From assembly GCA_009728235.1 (NCBI GenBank), contig WNZI01000035.1, positions 1-38,893 on the forward strand: a DNA stretch of 38,893 nucleotides. The letters run 5' to 3'. A program made the translations under genes and the position numbers. The notes under the pieces are model-generated. The model was not told the origin of the DNA. It saw nothing but the letters and a program-made list of their open reading frames with translations, and searched no databases. Shown one piece after another: positions 25,079 through 37,074 of this stretch. Numbering within the stretch: position 1 is the first letter of the stretch; every line of letters starts with the position of its first letter. The DNA comes from Vibrio cholerae (GTDB lineage Bacteria; Actinomycetota; Actinomycetes; Actinomycetales; Micrococcaceae).

Positions 25079-26095
25079 ATGCCCGTCGTCGCGAATGCCG
25101 TCTACGTCGGAGGGAAGAGGCGCATCGATCCGGAGACCCTCGACCAGACGTTCGAGATCATGCGCGAGAGCGGGGGGATGGGCTGGATCGGCCTGTACCG
25201 CCCCGAGCGTGAGGAGATCCACGCCGTCGAGGCCGAGTTCGGCCTGCATCCCCTCGCTGTGGAGGACGCGACGAACGGCCACCAGCGCGCCAAACTGGAA
25301 CGCTACGAGGAGACGCTGTTCCTGGTCCTCCGCCCCGCCCGGTACCTCGATGCCGAGGAGAAGGTGGAATTCGGTGAACTGCACCTCTTCATCGGGCAGG
25401 ACTTCGTGGTGACCATCCGACACGCCGAATCACCGGACCTCGGCATCGTCCGACGGCGGCTCGAGGCGGACCCGGCCCTGCTCGGCACGGGGCCGCAGGC
25501 CGTCCTCTACGCCCTGCTCGACCAGGTGGTCGACGAGTACCAGCCCGTGGTGCAGGGGCTCGAGAACGATATCGACGAGATCGAGAACGAGCTCTTCGGT
25601 GGCGCTCCCGACGTCTCCCGCAGGATCTACGAACTGCACCGCGAGGTCATCGAGTTCCAGCGGGCCACCCAGCCGCTGGAGGAGATGATGGGCTCGCTGC
25701 TGCGCGGTTCGGAGACGTACCAACTGGATGCGGAGCTGAGCCGCAACCTCCGCGATGTCCAGGACCACGTCATCCGCGTCACCGAGCGGGTCAACACCTT
25801 CCGCACGCTCCTTCAGAACGCACTGACGGTGCATTCCACGCTCGTCGCGCAGCGACAGAACGAGGAGATGACCCGGCTGACGGAGACGTCCCTGTCGCAG
25901 GGCGAGGAGGTGAAGCGCATCTCGTCGTGGGCGGCCATCCTGTTCGCGCCCACGCTGATCGCTTCGATCTACGGCATGAACTTCGACGTCATGCCGGAAC
26001 TGCACTGGAGTCTCGGCTACCCGTTCGCCCTCGTCCTGATGATCGGGATGGGTGCGGGGCTCTACTGGGCCTTCCGGCGCAACGACTGGCTCTGA
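25079..26095 (+). CDS. corA: CorA-type magnesium/cobalt transporter
   Basis: 338 residues. A soluble N-terminal domain with long helices (EYQPVVQGLENDIDEIENEL, then RVNTFRTLLQNALTVHSTLV) is followed by two C-terminal membrane helices. The CorA signature GMN occurs in SIYGMNFDVMPELHW at the end of the first, as in pentameric CorA channels. The short ending AFRRNDWL is typical. The ATG at 25079 starts 1 nt after the purN stop (TGAGATG), so translation is probably coupled. Mg2+ is the likely ion; Co2+ or Ni2+ uptake cannot be excluded. Confidence 0.93.
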   Translation: MPVVANAVYVGGKRRIDPETLDQTFEIMRESGGMGWIGLYRPEREEIHAVEAEFGLHPLAVEDATNGHQRAKLERYEETLFLVLRPARYLDAEEKVEFGELHLFIGQDFVVTIRHAESPDLGIVRRRLEADPALLGTGPQAVLYALLDQVVDEYQPVVQGLENDIDEIENELFGGAPDVSRRIYELHREVIEFQRATQPLEEMMGSLLRGSETYQLDAELSRNLRDVQDHVIRVTERVNTFRTLLQNALTVHSTLVAQRQNEEMTRLTETSLSQGEEVKRISSWAAILFAPTLIASIYGMNFDVMPELHWSLGYPFALVLMIGMGAGLYWAFRRNDWL

Positions 26096-26133
26096 CCCCG
26101 GTCCCGCCGGCGCTCAGCCGCCTGGTCCGGTAG

Positions 26134-26150
26134 GCCTGCGCAGTGCAGGC
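26134..26150. terminator. Small hairpin between convergent corA and AI-2E genes
   Basis: GCCTGC (26134-26139) pairs with GCAGGC (26145-26150) around a 5-nt loop. It lies in the 56-bp gap between two converging stops and could end transcripts from both sides, but the stem is short and has no T-tract. Confidence 0.35.
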
Positions 26151-26151
26151 G

Positions 26152-27344
26152 TCACGCGTCGTGGGCCTCGGTCTCGGACCTGATCAGGTCCTCCCCGGCG
26201 TCCGTGTGGGGAACAGCAGCGGGTTCGAGCATCTGTTCCCTCGCGTACTGGAAGGCGACGATGGCGACGGCGATCACGGGCGTCGCCAGGAACGCCCCGA
26301 TGATGCCGAAGAGGGACCCGCCCGCTGCGACCCCGGTGAGGACGACGGCGGGGTGGAGCTTGAGCGACTTGCCGACGAGGATCGGTTGCAGGACGTTGCT
26401 CTCGAGTTGCTGGACGAGCAGCACGATTCCCAGGACGATCAGGGCCGTGACCCAGCCGTCGGACAGGAGGGCTACGAGCGTGGCGAGGAATCCGGTCGTC
26501 ACCGCGCCGATCACCGGCAGGAATCCTGCGAAGAAGATGAGGACTGCCAGTGGCAGGGCGAGGGGCACGCCGAGGATCCACAGTCCCACGCCGATGAACA
26601 CCGCATCGACGAGGGCCACCGCCGCCTGCGAGGACACGTAGAGGACAGTGTCCTCCAACTCCTCGAGGACACTTCAGCGACGTGCACGAACACCGTGCCG
26701 GTCGTCCAGCGCAGCAGCCACCGGGAGAAACCGTCACCGTCCTTCAGGCAGAAGAACGTCAGCACCAATGCCAGCACGACCGTGATGGTGAGCGATCCGA
26801 CCGTGCCGAGGCCGGAGAAGACCTGGGAGAGGATCTCCCCGGCGTGCGTCTGCAGCCAGCTGAGCGCCGAGGTGATGAGCTCGTCGACGTCGGGTACCGC
26901 GAAGGGCAGGGTCTCGGCGAACTCGCCGAGTTTCCGCACGTTGTCGACGGCCTGGCTCGAGAGCTCGCGCACCCCGTCGACGGACAGGGCCGCGGCGGCC
27001 CAGCCCACTCCGACCAATGCTGCGAGCAGACCGAGGACAGCAGCCGCGGCCGCTGCCGCCCTGGGCAGAAAGGTCCGCAGGAGCCGGTTGACGGGCCAGA
27101 GGATCGAGGCCACGAGGAGGGCCAGGATCAGCGGGAGAACGATCACCCACAGTGCGGACAGCAGGTAGTACAGGCCGACGATCACGACAGCGATGACGAG
27201 CACCCGCCACAGGATCGCCGTCGTCGCCGTGAGCCCCGAGAGCAGGGCTCCGGCGCGGATGCGGTCCAGCAGCGCACGCGTGGAGGTTGCTCCACCGTCC
27301 TCGCGGGATTGCGTGCTGCTCGCGGCCTCGTGCTCTTCGCTCAT
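26152..27344 (-). pseudogene. AI-2E family (PerM/YdiK-type) transporter with an apparent one-base deletion
   Basis: The first frame (27344 down to about 26660) begins MSEEHEAASSTQSREDG and runs through five or so hydrophobic segments to FFCLKDGDGFSRWLLRW and HVAEVSSRSWRTLSS. It then becomes Arg/Pro-rich nonsense. The second frame takes over at YVSSQAAVALVDAVFIGVG, the conserved late half, with GFLPVIGAVTTG and LESNVLQPILVGKSLKLHP, to a stop at 26152. The join needs one more base near 26640-26672. Together they make a roughly 397-residue protein of normal length. Family members are AI-2E/UPF0118 permeases, some acting as Na+/H+ or small-molecule exporters. AGGAGGG precedes the ATG, whose first bases overlap the DUF368 stop (ATGA). 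Confidence 0.85.
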
Positions 27345-28360
27345 CGCCGTCCCTCCTGGTGGTCCTGGTCCTGGTCGGAGTCGATTTCGGTGCGGTCGTC
27401 CCCGGAAGGAGTCAGGGGGCTCGCCGCGATGCTCTTCCGTGCCGCCCGTCGTTCCTTCGACCAGAGCAGGAGGACGAGGGTGGCGCCTCCCAGGCATGCG
27501 AGCAGCGGAACCATCCAGTCGTCACCGACAGGCTGGAGCACACCCTCGTCCTGCCACGGCCACAGTGCCCGGAGGGAGCCGAGGATCAGGCCGGTGGCGG
27601 CCAGCAGGACGGGCCGCCGATGCACGCGCAGCAGATACGCCAGGACCTGGACCACGGAGACGAGTCCCAGGATGGCGCCGGCCATGAACAGGGCGAGGTA
27701 CCCGGCGTCGCGGGTGCTGACGGCTTCGAGGGTCGGCTCGTACATGCCGAACGTCAGCAGGATGAAGGATCCGGACAATCCCGGCAGGGCCAGTGCGCAG
27801 ACGGCCGCAGCGCCACTGACCGCGATCACCCATGCGGCGGGATCCTCGATCTGCACCGACGGCAAGCCCAGGAGCCAGAACACGGCAGCGGCAACACCGA
27901 GCACCACGACCGGACCGCCGATCCTGGAGGCGGTGGTGGCGGGACCGGCTTCCCTGACCATGGTGATCGGCACCAGCAGGCTCGCCGACACCATGCCGAG
28001 GAACAGGGCGCTGGCCACCACCGGCTGGGTGTCGACGAACGTGTGGAGGGGGCCGGACAGGGCGAACAGGGCCAGGAACATGCCGACGACCAGAGGGAGG
28101 ACGAGGGGCCACTCGACGCTGGCCAGGCGGCGCGTGGCGGCAGACCGGTCCCGGCCGAGCAGCAGCCGCACGAAGCCGCTGATGAGGTGGTTCGCCGATG
28201 AGATCAGGCGGTCGAAGACGCCCAGGACGAGTGCCACCGTTCCACCGGAAACCCCCGGGACGAGCTCGACGACACCGATGAGGGCCCCGGTGAGCGCATG
28301 GCCGACCGTCGATCGGATCGAGGGCGGTGTCTGTCGCGGAACTGCGGTCGAGGAAGGCAT
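27341..28360 (-). CDS. DUF368 membrane protein, polyprenyl-phosphate translocase (PopT) family
   Basis: 339 residues with about ten hydrophobic segments. The signature of DUF368 is VVELVPGVSGGTVALVLGVF near the N-terminus, repeated loosely in the second half as ALALPGLSGSFILLTFGMYE. The family has been shown to recycle undecaprenyl phosphate from the outer to the inner leaflet (PopT), and it feeds cell-wall synthesis. ATG at 28360 (second codon of a GTG-ATG pair) lies 5 nt after TATAAC, so the mRNA is probably leaderless. Its stop overlaps the AI-2E start by 4 nt, and an LCP gene lies divergently upstream, a setting linked to envelope polymers. Confidence 0.9.
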   Translation of the reverse strand: MPSSTAVPRQTPPSIRSTVGHALTGALIGVVELVPGVSGGTVALVLGVFDRLISSANHLISGFVRLLLGRDRSAATRRLASVEWPLVLPLVVGMFLALFALSGPLHTFVDTQPVVASALFLGMVSASLLVPITMVREAGPATTASRIGGPVVVLGVAAAVFWLLGLPSVQIEDPAAWVIAVSGAAAVCALALPGLSGSFILLTFGMYEPTLEAVSTRDAGYLALFMAGAILGLVSVVQVLAYLLRVHRRPVLLAATGLILGSLRALWPWQDEGVLQPVGDDWMVPLLACLGGATLVLLLWSKERRAARKSIAASPLTPSGDDRTEIDSDQDQDHQEGRR

Positions 28361-28365
28361 CACTG

Positions 28366-28394
28366 GTTATACGCTACCAACCGAGGTAGGTTCC
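28366..28394 (-). promoter_or_regulatory. Promoter of the DUF368 gene
   Basis: Minus strand: GGAACC (28394-28389), 17 nt, TATAAC (28371-28366), then 5 nt to the ATG. The -10 is excellent; the -35 resembles the GGAAC of ECF sigma factors but the paired ECF -10 is absent, so a housekeeping promoter is more likely. Confidence 0.5.
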
Positions 28395-28830
28395 TCCCTC
28401 TGCCCAGGGGTGGCACGTGCCGTTCCGTCACGAGATCGACGGCCCGCCGTGCCCCGGAACAGGCACTCCCCGGGGCAGGAGGAATCTCCGACGTGGCACA
28501 TCTCACGCTGTTCCCGAGCGCTGACGGCGTGCCGGATCGATGAGCGGCCGCGACGCCTGTCCGGAGGCGCATCCAGCGTGCGTCCAGAGTCTGCTGCTAC
28601 CGTCGCTTGCTGCAGCATCCCCGCTCCAACCCGTCATCCCCGTGTCCCCGGGCCGGATCGCACTTCCGGAGTACGGCAGTGCGCTCCGCGACGTCCGTTG
28701 ACGGCCGGTGGCGGCGCTCGCCGGCCGGCGGGCGTCCTGCAGCTGCTCGGTACGGCTCGCGCCGCAAGCCCTGTACGTCAGCGAGGATGGCGCACCGTGG
28801 AAGACCCCGATAGACGAAGGAATCCGACGC
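28395..28830. other. Divergent intergenic region between DUF368 and LCP genes
   Basis: About 440 bp with no convincing gene: open frames here are short, Arg-rich and without ribosome-binding sites. It holds the perfect 10-bp palindrome GGCACGTGCC (28412-28421), a possible regulator site, and AT-poorer sequence with one -10-like CTACCGT near 28594. If that is the LCP promoter, the LCP leader would be over 200 nt, which could be regulatory. No riboswitch was recognised. Confidence 0.4.
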
Positions 28831-30348
28831 TTGTCCCGCACGCCAGATGACGACGCCCCGCACCGCCTGACCTATCCGGGGGCAGGAACCCTCGTGGACG
28901 CCAGTTCGGTGGCGGCCGGTCCGCGCCGACCCCGATGGCTGCGCCTGGTGACGATCGCCGCCGTGGCCGCCGTGGCCGCCGTCGTGGTCTTCGGCGCCTA
29001 CTGGAGTGTGCGGCTGGTCACCAACGTCGATTCGTTCGAGCTCAATGCCGGTGGCGAGCGCTCCGAAGGCGTCGCGAACGACCGCACGGACCGTCTGCAG
29101 ATCCTGGTCCTCGGATCGGACACCCGAAGCGGGCCGAACGGCGACTACGGCCCGGAGGAGGACTCGGAGGGGTACGGCCAGTCGGACGTCATGATGCTCG
29201 TCGACATCTCCGAGGACAACGACAGGGTCAATGTCCTGAGCTTCCCGCGTGACCTCCTCGTCGACGTCCCCGCCTGCACCGACGGCCGGAGTGGGCAGAC
29301 CTTCGACGCGCGGCCCGGCGCCATGATCAACAGCGCCATGCGGGACGCGGGGCCGGGGTGCGCGGTGGATACCGTCAATGCCCTGACCGGACTCGAGGTG
29401 GATCACTTCATGCTGGCCGACTTCCATGCCGTGACGGAGCTCTCCCTGGCCGTGGGTGGCGTGGACGTCTGCGTGAGCGCGGCGATCGACGAACCGAAGT
29501 CGGGGCTCAAACTGCCGGCCGGCACCTCGAGTGTCGAGGGGGAGCAGGCTCTTGCGTTCCTCCGCGCCCGGGCAGCCTTCGCAGACGGCGGTGATCTCGG
29601 CAGGATCCAGGCCCAGCAGGCCTTCCTGGGTTCGTTGACCCGCAAGATGACGGACGAGGGGACGCTGCGCAATCCCCAGCGCATCCTGCGGATAGCCGAT
29701 GCGGTGACGAGCAATCTCACCGTCGATCACGGGCTTGCTTCCGTGTCCGCCATGGTCACCATCGCGGACAGGCTCAAGGACATCGATCCCGGGAACGTCA
29801 ACTTCATCGCCGTGCCCACTGTCCCCGCCGACGATCCGAACCGCCTGCAACTGGACAAGGACAGCAGTCCCGCACTGTTCGCCGTCCTCAGGGAGAGCGC
29901 TGACCTCTCAGCCCCTGCCTCTCCTGGCCCTGCCGAGGATGGTTCCGGCGCGGAGGGGCAGGAGGACCCCGGTACGTCGGAGGACTCCGGGGCGGGTTCG
30001 GTACCCGTGGTCGTCGCTGACGGCACAGCCGGAGCGGGGAGCGTCCCAGCCGTGGTCGATTCCCTGCGAGGCGCCGGTTTCAGCGGGGCGACCACGATCC
30101 CGGCACCCGACACCGACCTGACGGTCGTGTACTACAGCGAAGGCTTCGCCGACTCTGCTGCGGCCATCGCTGCCGCTCTCGGAATCTCTCCCGCGGCCGT
30201 CACGGGCGACCCGTCCATCTACGGGGTGGAGCTCTACCTCGGGTCGGACGCGGAGGACGGGTTCGACGGGGCTGTGCCGGACGTGACCGGGACAATCAAC
30301 CAGACAGCGGATCAGGTGTCCTGCCAGGAGGCGAACCCCTTCGGCTAG
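28831..30348 (+). CDS. LCP (LytR-CpsA-Psr) family glycopolymer ligase with a LytR_C domain
   Basis: 505 residues from TTG at 28831. One membrane segment (about residues 37-60, LVTIAAVAAVAAVVVFGAYW) anchors an extracellular LCP domain, with ILVLGSDTRSG (metal/pyrophosphate site), VNVLSFPRDLLVDVP (the Arg/Asp catalytic loop) and a DGGDLGRIQAQQAFLGSL segment. A LytR_C domain follows a Pro/Ser/Gly-rich linker (PVVVADGTAGAGSVPAVVDSL onward). LCP enzymes transfer wall polymers from undecaprenyl pyrophosphate carriers to peptidoglycan. The start is uncertain: TTG at 28831 has GAAGGA 9-10 nt upstream; the frame extends to 28708. Confidence 0.9.
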   Translation: MSRTPDDDAPHRLTYPGAGTLVDASSVAAGPRRPRWLRLVTIAAVAAVAAVVVFGAYWSVRLVTNVDSFELNAGGERSEGVANDRTDRLQILVLGSDTRSGPNGDYGPEEDSEGYGQSDVMMLVDISEDNDRVNVLSFPRDLLVDVPACTDGRSGQTFDARPGAMINSAMRDAGPGCAVDTVNALTGLEVDHFMLADFHAVTELSLAVGGVDVCVSAAIDEPKSGLKLPAGTSSVEGEQALAFLRARAAFADGGDLGRIQAQQAFLGSLTRKMTDEGTLRNPQRILRIADAVTSNLTVDHGLASVSAMVTIADRLKDIDPGNVNFIAVPTVPADDPNRLQLDKDSSPALFAVLRESADLSAPASPGPAEDGSGAEGQEDPGTSEDSGAGSVPVVVADGTAGAGSVPAVVDSLRGAGFSGATTIPAPDTDLTVVYYSEGFADSAAAIAAALGISPAAVTGDPSIYGVELYLGSDAEDGFDGAVPDVTGTINQTADQVSCQEANPFG

Positions 30349-30352
30349 GAGG

Positions 30353-30380
30353 CCGGGCCGTCGACGGATCGACGCCCGGG
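30353..30380. terminator. Possible hairpin between the LCP gene and the small membrane-protein gene
   Basis: CGTCGA (30359-30364) pairs with TCGACG (30369-30374) around a CGGA loop, extended outward by GGGC/GCCC-type pairs with a bulge. It lies between two converging stops (30348 and 30402). Confidence 0.4.
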
Positions 30381-30401
30381 TCGGCTCGATCAGCCTTCTG
30401 C

Positions 30402-30566
30402 CTACCGCTGTACGCGTGAGCGGACGCGCTGGAGCACGAGGAGCGCGGCGGACGCGACCAGGACGACGAGGCCGATGTAGAGCAGGAACTTCAGGGTCTC
30501 GACGGCTATGCCGACGATGAGGAGGACGAGGGCGATCAGGGCAAGGGCGATCAGAAGGGATTTCAT
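30402..30566 (-). CDS. 54-residue membrane protein
   Basis: MKSLLIALALIALVLLIVGI opens two hydrophobic helices (about 3-22 and 27-46) separated by a short turn (AVETLKFLL), and the end is Arg-rich (LQRVRSRVQR). Similar tiny two-helix proteins are common in actinobacteria and have no assigned role. The ATG at 30566 has a CATACT-type -10 about 7 nt upstream, consistent with a leaderless transcript. A longer frame to 30728 is Arg-rich and not family-like. It diverges from the lipoprotein gene. Confidence 0.65.
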   Translation of the reverse strand: MKSLLIALALIALVLLIVGIAVETLKFLLYIGLVVLVASAALLVLQRVRSRVQR

Positions 30567-30715
30567 GCGTCCAGTATGTGCAGATGCGACGCACTTTGCC
30601 GAACGTCCCGTCGCACACGCGCCGTGGTGGCGGGAATCGAGAAGTTGCCTGGGGCACCGGTAAAGTGGGAGGGGCCTTCGCGCCACCTTCCGTTCTCGAA
30701 CACGTTGGGACCAAC

Positions 30716-31318
30716 ATGAACTTCGCACGCACGGCGGCCACCGCCGCCATCACCCTCCTGGCACTCACCGCCTGCGCCGGAACTCCCGAGGCCACGACGG
30801 CCACCTCGTCGGACGCCAAGCCGTCCCCCGCGAGCTCCTCCTCGGCCGCCGTCAACGTCCAGGTGCCTCCGACCAATGACCTCGTCGGAGAGGCGACCCC
30901 CGAGGGGGCCAAGGCCTTCCTCTACTACTTCTTCGACCTCAAGGCCTACGTGCTGCAGACGGGAGACGCCCCGGCAGTGCTGGAGGTCCTCGACGGCGCA
31001 GCCTCCGAGCAGGCTGAGGCGGAGCGGCTGCAGGGCGTGTACGACGACGGCGGCTGGGTCCTCGGCGGCCAGCCCAAGGTGGAGAACGTGTACCTGACGA
31101 GCCCGGAGGACGAGGTGACGAAGGGAGCCGACGTCACGGCACTCATCCCGGTCAACCCCGACGCCTACACCGAGTTCTCCGAGGACGGGGCCGTCGCCGA
31201 CCAGCGTCCCTTCTCCCCGGACGGCACCATCTACAGCGCGACGATCCGTTACTCGGACGGCGCATGGAAGGTCGTCTCCCTGGAGGAGACCCCCGACGCG
31301 GAGCTGCCCGAAGCCTAG
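30716..31318 (+). CDS. Secreted lipoprotein, DUF6318-like
   Basis: 200 residues. A lipoprotein signal peptide ends in the lipobox LTAC (Cys20 would be lipidated). A Ser/Thr/Pro-rich linker (about 22-55) is followed by a folded domain: TPEGAKAFLYYFFDLKAYVL, LQGVYDDGGWVLGGQPKVEN and TIYSATIRYSDGAWKVVSLE. This resembles the DUF6318 lipoproteins of Micrococcaceae. Members I know carry a pair of cysteines in the loop before the GGW motif; here that loop is DGAASEQAEAERLQ with no Cys. The role is unknown. ATG at 30716 is placed by the signal peptide. A strong bidirectional hairpin follows. Confidence 0.8.
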   Translation: MNFARTAATAAITLLALTACAGTPEATTATSSDAKPSPASSSSAAVNVQVPPTNDLVGEATPEGAKAFLYYFFDLKAYVLQTGDAPAVLEVLDGAASEQAEAERLQGVYDDGGWVLGGQPKVENVYLTSPEDEVTKGADVTALIPVNPDAYTEFSEDGAVADQRPFSPDGTIYSATIRYSDGAWKVVSLEETPDAELPEA

Positions 31319-31325
31319 TTCCACC

Positions 31326-31373
31326 CGACGACGAAGGGGTGCCACCGTCCGCGGTGGCACCCCTTCGTCGTCG
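31326..31373. terminator. Strong bidirectional terminator
   Basis: A perfect 22-bp stem (31326-31347 with 31352-31373) around the loop TCCG, between the convergent lipoprotein and MFS genes, 8 nt after one stop and 13 nt before the other. It would stop transcription from both sides. Confidence 0.88.
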
Positions 31374-31386
31374 TCCCGCGATCCGG

Positions 31387-32739
31387 TCAGTGCAGCTTCG
31401 CGCTCCGGGTCTCCGGCGCGTTGAAGGCCATGAACACGACGGCGAGCAGCACGAGGCCGCCCGTCAGGGCGAAGGTCAGCGGCAGTCCGAGGTAGGGCCA
31501 CAGGATGGTTCCGAAGATCAGCGGCACGAGGCCCGCGCCGATGCGCGAGATGGTGGAGGCCCACCCGAATCCGCTGCCCCGCAATTCCGTCGGGTACAGC
31601 TCCGAGACGTAGGTGTAGAGGACGGGGATGGCCACCTGCACCACGAATCCGAAGGCCAGCAGCCAGGCCGTCGCCACCACGGGCAGGTCCAGCGTCAGGG
31701 CGAAGGCCACGAGGAGAACTGCCGACCCCGGGCCCGTGATCGCGAGCAGCCACTTGCGCCCGACCCGCTCGACGAGGAGGGAGGCGGCGATCACGCCGAG
31801 GAACCCGACCCCGGTCATGAAGGTGGTGGTGATGAACGCGACGGACTGCGCGTATCCCGACTCGATGAGGATCCGCGGCATCCAGGTCAGCGCACCGTAG
31901 TAGACCAGCAGGATCGTGAGGAACAGGCTCCATGCCGTGAGCGTGATGCGCCAGTCGAAGCGCCAGAGCCCCGTGAGCTGCCCCGAGATGCTCCCCAGCG
32001 AGAGCTTCGGTGTCTCCTCGGGTTCCGGGAGGCGCCATTGACGCCGTTCGCCGCCGGTGCGCGCCACGAGGTCGTCGATGACCTCCCGGGCCTCGTCCCG
32101 CCGGCCGCGCTGCACCAGATAGAGCGGGGACTCCGGCACGCCGCGCCGCACCCAGAACACGAGGAGCGCGGGCAGCACCATGACGAGCATCGCGTAGCGC
32201 CAGTCGCCGAACGTGGCGACCACCGCCGTCGTCACCACTCCGCAGAGGAAGGCGCCGACGGGCCACCATGCGTCCATCGCGGTCAGGACGCGGCCCCGTT
32301 GGCGGCGCGGCGTGAACTCGCCGACCAGCGCGTAGTCGACCGGGATGCAGCCTCCCAGTCCGAAGCCGGCGAGGAACCGGAAGACGCAGAACCACACGAT
32401 GTCCGGTGAGAAGGCCCCGAGCACCGTGAAGATCGAGAAGACGAGCAGGGTCAGGGTGAAGGCCTTCTTCCGGCCGATGATGTCCGCCACGGACCCCCAC
32501 GCGAAGGCACCGACGGCCATGCCGATCAGGTTCGACGTCGCTATCCAGGCCGCCTGGCCGGGGGAGAGCCCCCAGTCACCGATCAGCAGGGGGATCAGGT
32601 AGGCGTTGAGGGTCACGTCCCAGGCGTCGAACATGAAGCCGAGACCGCCGATGAGGAAGATCTTCCCCTGGACCTTCCAGCGCCAGGGAAGGTCCTGTAC
32701 CACCTGATCGCCGGTGGGGAGCTGCGTGTTGATGCTCAT
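31387..32739 (-). CDS. MFS transporter, sugar porter/NiaP-like
   Basis: 450 residues with 12 membrane segments. Loop 2-3 carries the MFS motif [13 protein letters not shown]; helix 4-5 has [20 protein letters not shown] and [11 protein letters not shown]; the central loop has [20 protein letters not shown], the PESPRWL-like motif of sugar porters; the second half repeats ERVGRKW and ends with [13 protein letters not shown]. The close set includes niacin (NiaP), aromatic acid and sugar transporters; the substrate is not readable. GAAGG precedes the ATG at 32739. It is divergent from purH. Confidence 0.88.
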   Translation of the reverse strand: MSINTQLPTGDQVVQDLPWRWKVQGKIFLIGGLGFMFDAWDVTLNAYLIPLLIGDWGLSPGQAAWIATSNLIGMAVGAFAWGSVADIIGRKKAFTLTLLVFSIFTVLGAFSPDIVWFCVFRFLAGFGLGGCIPVDYALVGEFTPRRQRGRVLTAMDAWWPVGAFLCGVVTTAVVATFGDWRYAMLVMVLPALLVFWVRRGVPESPLYLVQRGRRDEAREVIDDLVARTGGERRQWRLPEPEETPKLSLGSISGQLTGLWRFDWRITLTAWSLFLTILLVYYGALTWMPRILIESGYAQSVAFITTTFMTGVGFLGVIAASLLVERVGRKWLLAITGPGSAVLLVAFALTLDLPVVATAWLLAFGFVVQVAIPVLYTYVSELYPTELRGSGFGWASTISRIGAGLVPLIFGTILWPYLGLPLTFALTGGLVLLAVVFMAFNAPETRSAKLH

Positions 32740-32903
32740 GATGCCTTCGCGGAGGGGGCCGGGTTCTGCGAGAACTGTACCGCCAGCCTTGCGGGCCTTC
32801 TGCCGGAGCCGTCACCCTGCGTCTCTGTCGGGTCCGCCGCTGCACCGGCCGCTCAGGGGGTGACGCGCTCCCGTCGGCCCACCGGGTGGCCCGGCGCAGC
32901 GCC

Positions 32904-32909
32904 TATAGA
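32904..32909 (+). promoter_or_regulatory. -10 box of the purH promoter
   Basis: TATAGA at 32904-32909 is a strong -10 with a 40-nt leader before the GTG start at 32950 and its GGAG ribosome-binding site. No convincing -35 lies 17 nt upstream. No PurR-like operator was recognised. Confidence 0.5.
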
Positions 32910-32949
32910 CTTGTGCGCGACCCAGCGAAGCCTAGTGACGGAGATCTGC

Positions 32950-36943
<3,994 letters not shown>

Positions 36944-36956
36944 GAGCAGCAGCAAC

Positions 36957-37000
36957 CACGACGGCCGGTGTACCGCTCCTGCGGTACACCGGCCGTCGTG
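36957..37000 (+). terminator. Strong terminator after icd
   Basis: A perfect 19-bp stem (36957-36975 with 36982-37000) around the loop CTCCTG, starting 14 nt after the icd stop. The following bases are not a T-run, but stem strength alone is typical for high-GC actinobacterial terminators. Confidence 0.88.
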
Positions 37001-37009
37001 TCTGGACCC

Positions 37010-37039
37010 TTTACAACCTTCCGCCGAGCGGATTAGTGT
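37010..37039 (+). promoter_or_regulatory. Promoter of the Val/Pro-repeat surface-protein gene
   Basis: TTTACA (37010-37015), an 18-nt spacer and TAGTGT (37034-37039), 35 nt before the ATG. A ribosome-binding site GGGGGTGG lies about 7 nt before the start. Confidence 0.55.
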
Positions 37040-37074
37040 GACGGGAAGGTCTCAGCCGCGGGGGTGGTAAAGCT

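Noticed and set aside
28389..28394. GGAACC upstream of DUF368 as an ECF sigma-factor promoter
   Set aside because: The paired CGTT-type -10 is missing, whereas TATAAC at 17 nt is a good housekeeping -10.
26682..28850. A 722-codon open frame on the plus strand through the AI-2E and DUF368 genes
   Set aside because: Its product is Arg/Pro/Gly/Glu-rich and without motifs, while the opposite strand encodes well-conserved membrane proteins.
30563..32500. A 645-codon minus-strand frame opposite the lipoprotein and in part of the MFS gene
   Set aside because: Arg/Gly/Pro-rich in the MFS part, which is a frame-shifted shadow of the true transporter; crosses a strong terminator.
37040..37074. A possible riboswitch before the surface-protein gene
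   Set aside because: The leader is only about 35 nt, too short for the c-di-AMP or other riboswitches that precede actinobacterial wall genes; no conserved core was seen.
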